Shown in pieces: positions 25,964-35,885 of a DNA stretch of 64,000 nt. The first letter of the stretch is position 1. Each line of letters starts with the position of its first letter. The translations under genes were made by a program, and so were the position numbers. The DNA is from Lanius collurio (lineage: Eukaryota > Chordata > Aves > Passeriformes > Laniidae), in NCBI GenBank assembly GCA_020086605.1, contig JACBWW010000018.1:14185647-14249646 (forward strand), read 5' to 3'. Under the pieces are notes generated by a model. It was not told the DNA's origin and did no database searches. It worked only from the letters and a program-made list of their open reading frames with translations.

Positions 25964-28900
25964 AGGATCCAACTTAAGTTTTAAAGACACCCAACTTGGA
26001 AGAGGGAAAAAAATAGCCACTTCTCTAAACTCTTTCAGCTTCACCATGCCCTACCACAACACAGGTCTCAGTGAATCACCGCAGACTGATTTCTGTATTT
26101 GATGGTGAGAGCAGAGTCAGCACCAAAGTCATCAGCACACACAGGATGTTTGCTGGAAATGTTCACTTCCCAAAGCGCAAGAATTCCAGAGCAAGAAAGC
26201 TCCTGCCTAAGTCTTTTCAGATAAACTTAATATTTCAGTTATTACAGTATTTATTTCAGGTGTTCTTTATAGGGTTGGAACAGCAGTATTTGGACAAATC
26301 ACAGCAATTTCACTCAAAACTTCAGTGTTGGGACTTTGAGTAGTTTTAAAGTTTTGGCTTCCATGAATGTATGAACACCTGTGTATTTAGTTCAGTTTTC
26401 TGCATTTCTCAGTATGGGATATGCATGCACATACAGGAGAAATCTCTCTTGCATAACCTAAAGGAGATTCCTTTTCCTTCAGCTTCCTGCCAGGCAGAAG
26501 CCTTCACTGACCCCTTCTCTGCTGGATTTTCCCTGCTGATACACCCAGGCTCTCAAACAAAAGGGCTCTCTGGACCATCCAACATGACGAGGTAGCTGCA
26601 GTTGGCTCAGATCTGAGGGGTGACCTGGAAGCCTCGCTCCTGGGGAGGATGCAGCACAACAATGCCATCCTTGTTCGCATTCATTTAAATCCGTGCCCAG
26701 AGTCTCTCCTTCCCCCTGTGCAGCACGTCCCCCACACAGGCTCACAAAGGGCCTCATTCAGCAGGGAGCAGCAACTGGTTATAATCCTTCTGAAAGACAA
26801 CAGGCTGTGCCAGCTCTACCAGAGCTTGGTTTAAAATGTTCGTCCTTCCTCGCTCACTCAACCCCGGGGCCACCTTGGCTGACTCCTGTGCACGTGGAGG
26901 GGTTTGAGGGTCTAAGGACCCATTGGGGTGGTTCCATGGGGTGGGAAAAGGCTCCCTGGGTCAGCAAGTCCTGTTGAAGTGGTTACATCTCGTGTGGGAG
27001 CTCGCTGACTTGCGTCCCGGGAGCCGTTTGGTTTCATGCCCACACTCCTCCCACGGACAAGCTGCTGCTCAACCTTGCTGCTCCGGATGGGGTGAACCTT
27101 CTTTGCATTTCCAGCCTCAATTTATTCATGGTTGGTTTGCTCCCATTTGTTCCCGTGCCAGCACTGGCCATTAGTTTAAAAAGCTGGATTTAGTCATCTC
27201 AGTGTGTGCATAGGGAACGAGTAGCTCCTTGTGGCTTCCATTTGCAGAGGATGAGACTGAAGCTGCTTTAGTTCTGTTGAAAAGAGGAAATGCTCAATCC
27301 TCCCCATTATTCTGCTCTTCTCTTGGGCTAAACTGAACTTACCTGCTGAGTCTTCCCAGGCTAGGCCAGGAGGGATGGTGGCAACCTGCCTGAGCCTCGA
27401 CGCCAAGGATGCAGCTGCAAAAGCAAAGGCTGAGATAGTTGTGGTGTTACAGTCCAGGAGAGATCCCAGTGGCCTTGGACTGGAGCAAGAATTGATTGTG
27501 GTGGTGATGTGAAAACACTACAGCATAAAAAACCGAACACATGCTTAACTCTTGTCAGTTGAACCCAGTGTGGAGAGCAGGGCTGCCCTGCTGTCCCTTG
27601 TCTCCCTTCCATGTCTCTGTGTGTTCTCCATTCCGTTCCATGTCCCACCTCTCCTGCTGCCACTCTCCTTCTTCTCTTCCCGAGTCTCTGACAGTCTCAT
27701 TCTGGACTGTTCTGGGAGGCTGGTCAGAGCCTAGCATAGTGTTTGCTTTCCCAAAAGTCATGCCCAGCAACCACCAAATGCTCTGGAGCCAGCCTAGGAA
27801 GAGCTTTAAACAAGTTTAAGCTGCTAGCTGTACTTGCAGGCTGCCAGGGGTTTTGTGGGGACTTCTGTTTGGCCGTAATTTGCCTCCCACTCTTGCCAAA
27901 ATCTAGAATTCTCCAGGGTGTTCCCTGAAACGTTGGCTCTACATAAAAACATGTATGAAATTAATTGTATGGCTCTCAGGCAAACACAGGCCATCATTTC
28001 TAGTGCTCATAAATACAATTTGGAGCCCTTTTCTTGAAATTCAGACCCCTAACCCAACCCTGACCTTCTTAGACTTGACAAGTCCTCCCAAATTCCTCCT
28101 GTATCCCCATCTTGCATTCCTTTTCATGCCTTCCATGAAGCCCAGCAATACCCAGCCCCTAATGGAGGTGGTTTCTGTGGCAACTCTAAAAGTCACCCTT
28201 TGGCTGATCCTGGAGCTGCATGTCTTCTTCCCTTTGAAAGGACCAGGCACTTTAAGGAGAGCAATAATGGACAGTCATAAATTGCTGTGTGTTTCAGTAG
28301 TTCCCATTGCTGCCTGGGAGATGCATTTGTCACCTAGCAACGACATAAGGTGATGAGGAAATAACAGCACGTTAATCTAATGGCCATGAGGTAACATCTA
28401 TCAGGGAGCAGCCTCCCAAGTCCCCCAATGAGGTGGACGTAATTGAGGAGGAAAGAGATCCCAACATTTTCATCCACCAAGCAGAGGAGGAGGGAATAGG
28501 GGTTATCTTGATGTGTGTGTGCAAGTATGTGTGCATGTATCTCCTTCTGGGGGGGATGACAAAAAGCCTGCAGAAATCCCTGAGACTGGAGCTAGCCCTC
28601 GGACACAGAGCTATCCAGAAGATGGGTCTCCCAGTTTTGCAAAACCTGAAGGCAGTGGTGCCACAGCAGGCAAGGAGCAGTAGGAGGGGTCCCAGCCCAC
28701 CATGAATTTCAATGCAAAACTCCTCTGGGTTTGTGGTGTCCAGTCCTGACTGTCTTAGAGCAAGTGCTAAGGCCCTTTATGACATTCATGTATTCAAGCT
28801 GCTCAGCTGATCATGGACAGGGAGACTTTTCCAGCTGAAGCAGCAGCAGCTCTTTTCAGTATTGGAATGACTCCCGAAGCAAAACACAGGGCTGTTCATG

Positions 28901-29389
28901 GAGCCCCTTTAAGCCAACTCTTTCTGCTCTTGGCACCACTACAGAGAATGTGGGACACACTTCACAAATTGCCATCATCCTTGGAACTCCTGTATGGGGC
29001 CAACCAGCAGAAAACATCGAAGTTTGCCTCAAGGCCAGGAGCTAAGCAGTGACAGAAATCAATCCTTTCCCTTTTTTTCTGGAAATAGACCTAGTACAGG
29101 TGCTGTGGTGGCCGATTAGCCTGTGACACAAGGGACAGAGAGAGCTCTTGGTAAGACAGTCTCTGGTGCCTTATGGTGAGGGAAGGAAGCCTCTCCCACC
29201 ATGCCATGTCCTGTTATGGTAATCTACCCTAGTTCTGTGTCCGTGGTTGGATGTTGGTCCTTGCCCTTCACCACCCCCCAGAGCTTCCCCATTGGTCCCT
29301 GTTTCCTAGTCCCGCCTTTTCCCGCCCCCATATGAAGCCTGGAATTCCCCCTCCCCCCCCTTTTGAGTGTTTTGCTTGTGACCATTCTG

Positions 29390-29530
29390 TGGGGTCTGAC
29401 AAGCCCCTGTCCTGGCAGGAAGCCCTTGTTTAGATAAAGGGAACTGCACAATCTCCAGACATGGGGTCTGACGGGCCCCTGCCCTGGTGGGGAGGCCTGG
29501 AGATAAGGAGGTCACACCATCCCCCTGCAG
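29390..29530 (+). repeat. Tandem duplication within LTR U3
   Basis: Two diverged copies of a segment beginning TGGGGTCTGAC start at 29,390 and 29,462, a period of 72 bases. Both continue with a GCCCCTG.CCTGG core and then AGATAA. Direct repeats of this size in retroviral U3 are often enhancer duplications. The function is inferred; the duplication is seen. Confidence 0.8.
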
Positions 29531-29665
29531 GCCCCTTTTTGGGAAAGAGAGAGCCTTTTTGGTTACGGCAAGAGAAGACAGACCCATGATCCTCTAGGAA
29601 ACTGTATGTAAAATACCCTCATACCCATTGGTTTCTCACCCTTGCACACCCACCTCTGTACCCCC

Positions 29666-29742
29666 ATAAAAGAGACCCCTCTGCCCTGAGTTGGAGGAGG
29701 ATTGATTTCTGGTCACCCCTTCACAGAAGATGGAAGAATAAA
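29666..29742 (+). promoter_or_regulatory. LTR core promoter and polyadenylation signal
   Basis: ATAAAAG at 29,666-29,672 would place a transcript start near 29,697. AATAAA at 29,737-29,742 would place cleavage about 15-20 bases later, so the R region is only some 60 bases long. This spacing is normal for compact LTRs and fixes the element's orientation as plus. Confidence 0.65.
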
Positions 29743-30024
29743 GCTGCTTCTGTGGAACCACCAGAAGGACCTCTCCTCTCTCTATCCGGGCCTGGCCCTG
29801 GGGGTTTGCCTTGCAGAGCAGAGCTGAAATCACTCCCTGAATCAGTAAGAGCTGATGGCTGCTGAGCCAGTCATATCTGCAGGCACCCCCAGCCGACGGC
29901 TGAGAGAAGCCACAACCCCCTGGCAGACGGTTCCTCACGGGATCACCTCTGTGGGTCGGCCATGGCTTCTCGGGTCTGAGCCTCTGACCCCAGCCAGCAG
30001 TGTCCGGGCGAAACCCCAGCCTTA

Positions 30025-33000
30025 TTACATTAACCCTTCCACTGTGTGGGAGTTGTAAAAGCTTTGTGGGAACCCAGCAAGGACCCTTCCTGCCTCTTTG
30101 CTGCCAACCTTATACTGAAGCTAGCCATGCGTTTGTGTGTGCACACATGTGAGCCACAGAGCCAGACAGAGACAGTAAGAAGTTGCCACGTGTTATTTTT
30201 CAGTACCAGGAGCTCATTGAGGTACCTGCCCCCTGAAATACTGGGGTTGATCCATTTGGTGGCTCTAAATTGAAAGTACCCTGGGTGCTGGCATGAGGGA
30301 AGTAATTGTGAGAGGAAGAAAACTGAAATTAGTTCAGTGATGGATGACCTCATTGAAGCCTGAAATTGTAGGAGTCACACAGTTCCCAGCAAGGCTGTGC
30401 ACATTTTTATACTACAGGAGCTTTTTCTTTTAAGAAAACAGCTAAGAAATTGGTTTGGCAATTTACTGTTGAGCAACACTGAAAAGGATTGGTCTGAAGC
30501 AGGACAGCATGTTCAGACCATTTATATTACGTAGCACATGTACTTAGCACCATCATGAGAGATGCTTTCTCAGCGGGCATCATTTCAGGGGCTCGCCTTT
30601 CATTAGTGCTGAGCTGAAAGTAAACATTAGAGAACACCAGGGCTTGGCCTGGGTTTATGCAAAACTCGAACATTAAATAACAAACCTGTGTTGTGTATGT
30701 ATATCACATCTGGTTAGACTCCTTGACCTTTCAGCTGAAGCAAAGCCACGGAGGTTTATCTCAAGAACAGCTTGGTTTTGTGAATCATTACAGAAGTAAT
30801 GGCGTCCCAACATAATGCTTAACTCTGGAGTGACAACTAAACATATTCATGGCAACACCCTTAGTGTTAAAGCTGGAAGAACCGCAGTTAATGGTGCATT
30901 GCAGCCACGGGCTGTAAACTTCGGTGACAACCTATTACTGACTGCTGAACAAACTGGGATTGTCCCTTCTGAGGGGGTCAGAGCTACGGTGCAAACTGTC
31001 TCCTACCCCTGTTTAACCACATCACCTGCATAGATCTATAGGAATTGAATCAATCCTCAGGAAGGGACCAATGTGCAGTGAAATTCTGTGTCCCTTGTAA
31101 GAACCTCTGGGGATCTATGGGGTCTTTTTGGCTGCATTTTCCTGTTGAACCAAACCCTGGCAGCTGCATAACAGCAGTAATGGTGCTGATGGTGGTTGTC
31201 TCAGGCGGGGAAGGGTTTCCTTCATCCTTGGTGCAGGTTTGAGGTGGTAGGCACAGTGCACAAGACATGCTTTTTCTGTAATGCCAATACTCCATCTGAA
31301 GGCAGCATGCAGTGAAAGTATGGCCCCACTGCACAGACTCCAGTGACTATTTGTAGCAGGTCCTGTTAAATGCAGCCGTGGGTTAATATGGAACTAAGCT
31401 TCAGCAGCAGGAATTTGTGAACAGCTATGAAAATACTGAAACAACTGCAAGGTGCTGACCTTAAACCAGTGTTCCTTTAACTTCTGGTAGCTGTTTGTGT
31501 CCCTGCAAACCCAAATTTACTGCCTGGTTAGCGGTAATTTCTGAGGTGCAGGAAGCCATTGGGTAATGTGTTCTCTGGCTGCAGGCATGATGTGCAGAGA
31601 AGTTTTAAAAGCACCAAATTACAGAGGGTAAAACACGGCTGCAAACAAAGCTCTTCCAATATTTCTCACACTTATAATGCAGAGACCTGAAGCTTTGTGT
31701 TCATGGATCACAGCAGGAACTGGAGTTCTGTGTTTAACCTTCTTCCAGGTAACCAAATCCTTCACTGGGACCAGGCTGATTTTGGGGATTTTGTGGGGGG
31801 AAGACTCGAACTTTTATAGAATTTAGATATCGGTTTTTGTTGTGGGGTTTGGGGGTTTCTTGTGTGTGTGAAGGATTTTTTTAAGAACCGAATGAATTTG
31901 GCGAAGATTTAATGCTCACAAGAATTCCAATTAATGCAGAGAAAACATGACTGCCCTGGTCTTTTATTCTGTCTGTGGCTATTGAAATGGAAGAGCTTGG
32001 GGCTTCAGCAGCACAGGTGGGTGTTTGGCTGCTCTGACAGATTCCTGCCTCAGAGCAGATGCACTTTGCTGCAGTTTAACTACGCTAAGGTGGCTCTGCT
32101 GAGGTGGTTTGAAGGATGATAAAAGAGAGTCCAGAGGTTGTCATTCAGCCGTGAAGAATACTGAGGATACATGTAATCACAGCAATCAGCTATCTGCTTT
32201 TGACCTGTTATTTTAATAATCAGTTGAAATGCAAAAAAACCCAAAAGAATTAAAACATTCTGCATCAGAGTGCCTATGAGACATGGAAAATTAGCTCAGT
32301 TTTAAAAGGACACATCTGGAAGAGCTGAAGCTTCTGTCTTTTTCTCCATTCCTCATTTGGGTTTCAGCCACTCATGATATTTCAGATAATGCTTTATATG
32401 AAAGACTTTCTATATCCAAAGGTCTCTGGTGAAACTAGGGACTGAAAGGCAGTGTGTGCACTGGATCAGACACATTATAGAGATTTGTAGGGGGATTTCT
32501 TGCTGTTTACAATGACTCAAGCTTTGCATAACAAAAAGAAGTCCTGTTAATTAGAGATTTAAAATGAGATCTTTCAGTTATGCATATTTGATACAAATTT
32601 CTGATTCAGAACAGAGCCTTCCAGTTTGTCTCGGAGTCAGAAATCTCTAAGTGCTTTGGATATATGCAGAGGGACATCCAAAGTAATTATTAACAAATTA
32701 CATTCTAATAGTTTTCTTCCAAGAAATAAATCTAAATTCCCCTATCTTGTTCGTTCTGCTTTCCATTGTTATCACAATTCTATACCTGACCTGATTTTTT
32801 TTGTGGCAACATTGGGCAACTATAATAACACACCTAACACCAGACAGCCAAAAAAAAGCTATTGAATTGGATTCAATTATACTGATGAACAGGTCTGGTT
32901 ACTTTTTGCACAGATAATATGAAACTGAGGCTATGATCAACAAGGCTTGCAAAAATAAACTGGCGTGAGCTGAGAGTAGAAAATATACCTGAAAAACAAG

Positions 33001-33889
33001 TTTCAGGTTCACATATTTGCAATACCTGAAACCTGACTCTGGGAATGATGCACCACTACTATCTGAAAAGAGGAAAATGCTGGGTAGAGCACACTTTTGG
33101 TCAAAACAGCTCCAATTTACAGCTGCATTCACAATTAGCTCCTAAAAAAAATGAGCCACAGAAGAAGAATTTGGTTATGGGGCATTTTCAGCAGATATTT
33201 CTGAATAGCAAAGCCTAGTGCAGTAAGCAGGTCTCAGACTCCAGCTGGTATTTCCCCGTTCTTGTCTTTCCATCTTTCACATCAAAAGGAATGCTTTCTC
33301 CTTGGCCTAGCTTTCATCTGCAAGCTATTGAATTTATTGAGTTCTTGGTGAGGTTCTCTGCTGGTTTTGATATGAGCTGGCTCCCAGCAGAGACCCACAG
33401 AGGTGGATCCCTAAGGAGAGGTCTGGTTTCAAGCCTGCAGGACCAGCACTTGCATGGCTCTTCCTCTCTAACTTCCCACTCTAAGAACAGTAATTACACT
33501 GCTAAATTGTAAAAAAAACCCCACATACCTGCCCTCACTGATTTACATGTGTGTTTTCAGTTAGCAGACTCTGGGTCGGACTGTGAGCTTGGCGAGAGGT
33601 GAGTGTGGCTTCGTTCTCTCACCCGGGGCTGCCCCCACCTCAGGCTCTTTCAGGGGTGCTGTGCTCCTGCCTGGCACACCAGCACAGCAGAGGAATGAGG
33701 ACTTCCAGAAAAAGGCCATTGAGGGTTTTTTTTTTCCAAAAGAGGAAATGGAGGCTGGCAACCCTTTATTTTCAGCAAAAACACTGGTGGTGGGTGCCAG
33801 TGCTGAAAGGCAAACAAGTGGCACACTGCTTCCTGCACCATCTTCATTGCTCCCATCCACATAGAGAAAATTTTAATAGGGTTCCCTTC
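30025..33889. other. Region upstream of TMEM207 without recognised genes
   Basis: No recognisable exon. It must contain the TMEM207 promoter and any untranslated first exon. I see no CpG island, and no TATA box that I can place with confidence close to 33,890. Confidence 0.5.
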
Positions 33890-33963
33890 ATGGAAGAAAA
33901 CTTCTCAATCTTCTACTTACTGATGGTGCTTCTCTTTGTGTTGGTAGACATGTGCTGGGGTGG
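33890..33963 (+). CDS. TMEM207: TMEM207 coding exon 1 (signal sequence)
   Basis: The ATG at 33,890 opens a frame for MEENFSIFYLLMVLLFVLVD and then MCWG. It ends at a GG|GTACAA donor that leaves two bases of a codon, exactly the phase needed by the next exon. The strongly hydrophobic start fits a cleaved signal peptide. An upstream untranslated exon or another donor (for example GTAGAC at about 33,944) is possible. Confidence 0.65.
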
Positions 33964-35699
33964 GTACAACAGTCCCCTCACCCTGGACTGGAAGTCCTTT
34001 TTATTCTTTCCTTTTTAGGTGCGTTGGACAGAGCAATGAAAACTTTAGCAGCTGGTATGTGTGGTAAGTTTCAGATCTGCTTTAGAGGGAAATACTGGAA
34101 AATAATATTCTTTGATGGATATATGGAGGGAAAGGCATTAAGAGAGACTGATAGCTAGAGAGCATTGCTCCTGGGCTGTCCCTGTGTTCTGTCTTTACAA
34201 ACTAATGGAAATCATTTATCCATATCCTCCCTCACTGTACACTGACAACTGAGCTGGGAAGAAACGATGGATGATTGCAGGGAGAAATGTTTGAATTTCC
34301 AGCCAGCACTTGCTGCTGAGCGCTCAGGAGTGAGACTGGTTTCTGGGGACTTTGATCATGTCCAGTGTGCTGGTGGGGAAACCACAACATTTAACGGCTA
34401 TTTGCAAAAGATGTTAATGAATATGTTAATTTGAAGACGTGCAGCCATCTGTCGGTGACAGTACTGTTCCTCCCCTGCTGCCTCTGCCTTAGGTTCCTGA
34501 TGTTGTTTTTCCTGGCCATGCTCCTGTCCTGTGGGATCTGCTGCTGCCTGCAGTGCTGGCTGAAGCGGCGGAGCTGCCTCCCCCGACGCACCATGGCTGT
34601 CTTTGCCCTCAGCAGCTCAGATGCCTTTTGTGGTTAGTCCTGTCCCTGCTGCAAGGTCCTGCTGGCCCTGGGGGGCTTCCTATGGCCCATCCATAACCCA
34701 GTAAAAAGCAGTCAAGCTTAAGTGGGAGCTGGGATGCAACCAGCAGCTGTGTTACTGGTGAACAGTGGGGTGCCCAGCTCTGGCATCTTGGGGACATGTC
34801 CACACCATGGACTGGAGCCACATCCAACTGTCTCCAAGCCATACCTTGGTGCCGCTCCTGTGTGTCCATGTGTCCTAAAGGTGCCTGGCTGGGGCTTGGC
34901 CAGGCTAACAGTGGAGGTGTGCAGGACTTTGTCCTCAGTGCCAGGGCACTCAGAAGCCCACAGGCTCTGGGGTCAGGCAGACCTTCTCAGCCCGTGTCCT
35001 TAATTTCTCACTCAGGCAAAACTGTACAGGGCTAACTTCAGCCACCCCAGTAGAGAGCTCAGCTGGCTGATACACTCTGGGGTCTGTCAAAAGATTATCT
35101 TGGTGGGTGCTGTTCATTGTGGCAGCTGCCCTCAACATTCCCCAGGAGCGCCCTTCTTTTGAGGACTGGGCTATAATGACTATGTGTAGCATCCAGAGCT
35201 GCCCTGGAGTATGGCCAGCAGGCTGGGCCAGATAACATCCCTCCAAGAAAAATAAAGCTAATCCTGTTATTAGGCTAAGACCTTCCCAGAGGACATATTA
35301 CCTGCTTTCTGGGTAGTCATGGACAGTGTTTCCACAGGGAGGACCCAAACCCACCCAAATTCCTCTCTCCCAACTTCTTGTATCTGGAGTTTGTGGTGAA
35401 AGACTTTGTGATGCCACCCTTCAAAAATTGCATACGTGCCTTTCTTGTTTCCAAGTGGTTTGGCAGCTCCTCCTGGGCTCACCCCTCTCGCTCCCACGCT
35501 TGCCCTTCACACCTGTCTGCTGTAGAGTTGTGACTTTGCTTTTTCCCCAGCTACTGAAGCAGCTCCGTGCCCATTCTCCGGATCCCTGAGCCCCTGCACA
35601 ACTGCAGAGATTTCCTCTTCTCCTGCCCCACGCTTCAGCCTTGAGGGAACTGAATTGCCTCCATCTTATGAGGATGTTATGAAGGAAAACAAGCTCTAG
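33890..35699 (+). CDS. TMEM207: TMEM207, transmembrane protein 207 (four coding exons)
   Basis: Exons 33,890-33,963, 34,019-34,063, 34,493-34,632 and 35,551-35,699 join in frame to 408 nt, that is 135 aa plus TAG; the human protein is 146 aa. The order is a hydrophobic N-terminal signal sequence (FSIFYLLMVLLFVLV), a short outside segment ending NENFSSWYVW, one membrane span (FLMLFFLAMLLSCGICCC), then LQCWLKRR, the family block RRTMAVFA, TEAA, and a C-terminal PPSYEDV. The LQCWL, RRTMAVFA, TEAA and PPxY blocks match mammalian TMEM207. The protein is a small type I membrane protein. The PPxY motif is a WW-domain ligand, and the mammalian protein has been reported to bind WWOX. The gene is convergent with CLDN16, as in mammals. 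Exon 1 is the least certain: its donor (GG|GTACAA) was chosen because it keeps phase. Confidence 0.9.
34019..34063 (+). CDS. TMEM207: TMEM207 coding exon 2
   Basis: This is a 45-nt exon after the acceptor TTTCCTTTTTAG, ending at the strong donor TGTG|GTAAGT. It encodes CVGQSNENFSSWYV plus a split tryptophan. The cysteine followed about 13 residues later by W-Y-x-W matches the juxtamembrane segment of mammalian TMEM207. NFS is a possible N-glycosylation sequon on the outside. Confidence 0.85.
34493..34632 (+). CDS. TMEM207: TMEM207 coding exon 3 (transmembrane segment)
   Basis: The exon follows a pyrimidine-rich tract and CCTTAG and ends at TGTG|GTTAGT. It encodes the membrane span, a cysteine cluster (CGICCCLQC) at its inner end, the basic stop-transfer stretch KRR and the family block RRTMAVFALSSSDAFC. 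The cysteine cluster next to the membrane is a likely palmitoylation site by analogy with other small membrane proteins; that part is inference. Confidence 0.93.
35551..35699 (+). CDS. TMEM207: TMEM207 last coding exon (PPxY tail)
   Basis: The acceptor TTGCTTTTTCCCCAG precedes the exon. It encodes ATEAAPCPFSGS, a Ser/Pro-rich linker, and ends LPPSYEDVMKENKL before TAG. The TEAA start and the PPxY-E-[DE] ending match the mammalian protein. Confidence 0.93.
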
Positions 35700-35885
35700 A
35701 CACCACATGTTGGCTTCCAGTGATCCTACTTTGTTCATCAGAGATCTTCCATCGTACTGAAGGAGAGTGAGATCAAATCAGCCCTTTCCACAGGTTGGCC
35801 GAGAGACTGAAAAGCAGCATGTATTTCATCTGAACCTGAAAGACGAGACTAAATGCAACAGAATAAATGCCAAAAGTATGTGTTG
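35700..35885 (+). terminator. TMEM207: TMEM207 3' UTR with poly(A) signal
   Basis: A canonical AATAAA lies at 35,862-35,867, some 163 bases after the stop codon. The cleavage site is expected 10-30 bases downstream. The UTR is short. Confidence 0.8.

Larger units (their letters stand above)
16574..29167. other. Intergenic stretch without recognised genes
   Basis: I see no coding exon with family similarity in this 12.6 kb. It contains an inverted repeat at 19,386-19,471, an isolated perfect CAG|GTAAGT donor-like site at 18,389-18,397, T-rich tracts at 18,677-18,690 and 25,933-25,963, and locally GC-richer patches (18.24-18.56, 22.8-23.1 and 26.6-27.1 kb). None of these carries a protein signature. 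Confidence 0.6.
29168..30024 (+). mobile_element. Solo LTR of an endogenous retrovirus with 6-bp target duplication
   Basis: An 845-bp LTR (29,174-30,018) starts TGG and ends CCA. It is flanked by a perfect 6-bp direct repeat, GCCTTA, at 29,168-29,173 and 30,019-30,024. Inside are a TATA-like box ATAAAAG at 29,666 and a poly(A) signal AATAAA at 29,737-29,742, about 70 bases apart. That gives the expected order U3 (about 520 bp), short R and U5 (about 260 bp) on the plus strand. Six-base target duplications are typical of class II (ERVK-like) elements, which are common in bird genomes. No gag, pol or env sequence and no second LTR are present, so this is a solo LTR left by recombination. U3 carries a partial tandem duplication with a period of 72 bases. 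The family name cannot be assigned without a repeat library. Confidence 0.85.
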
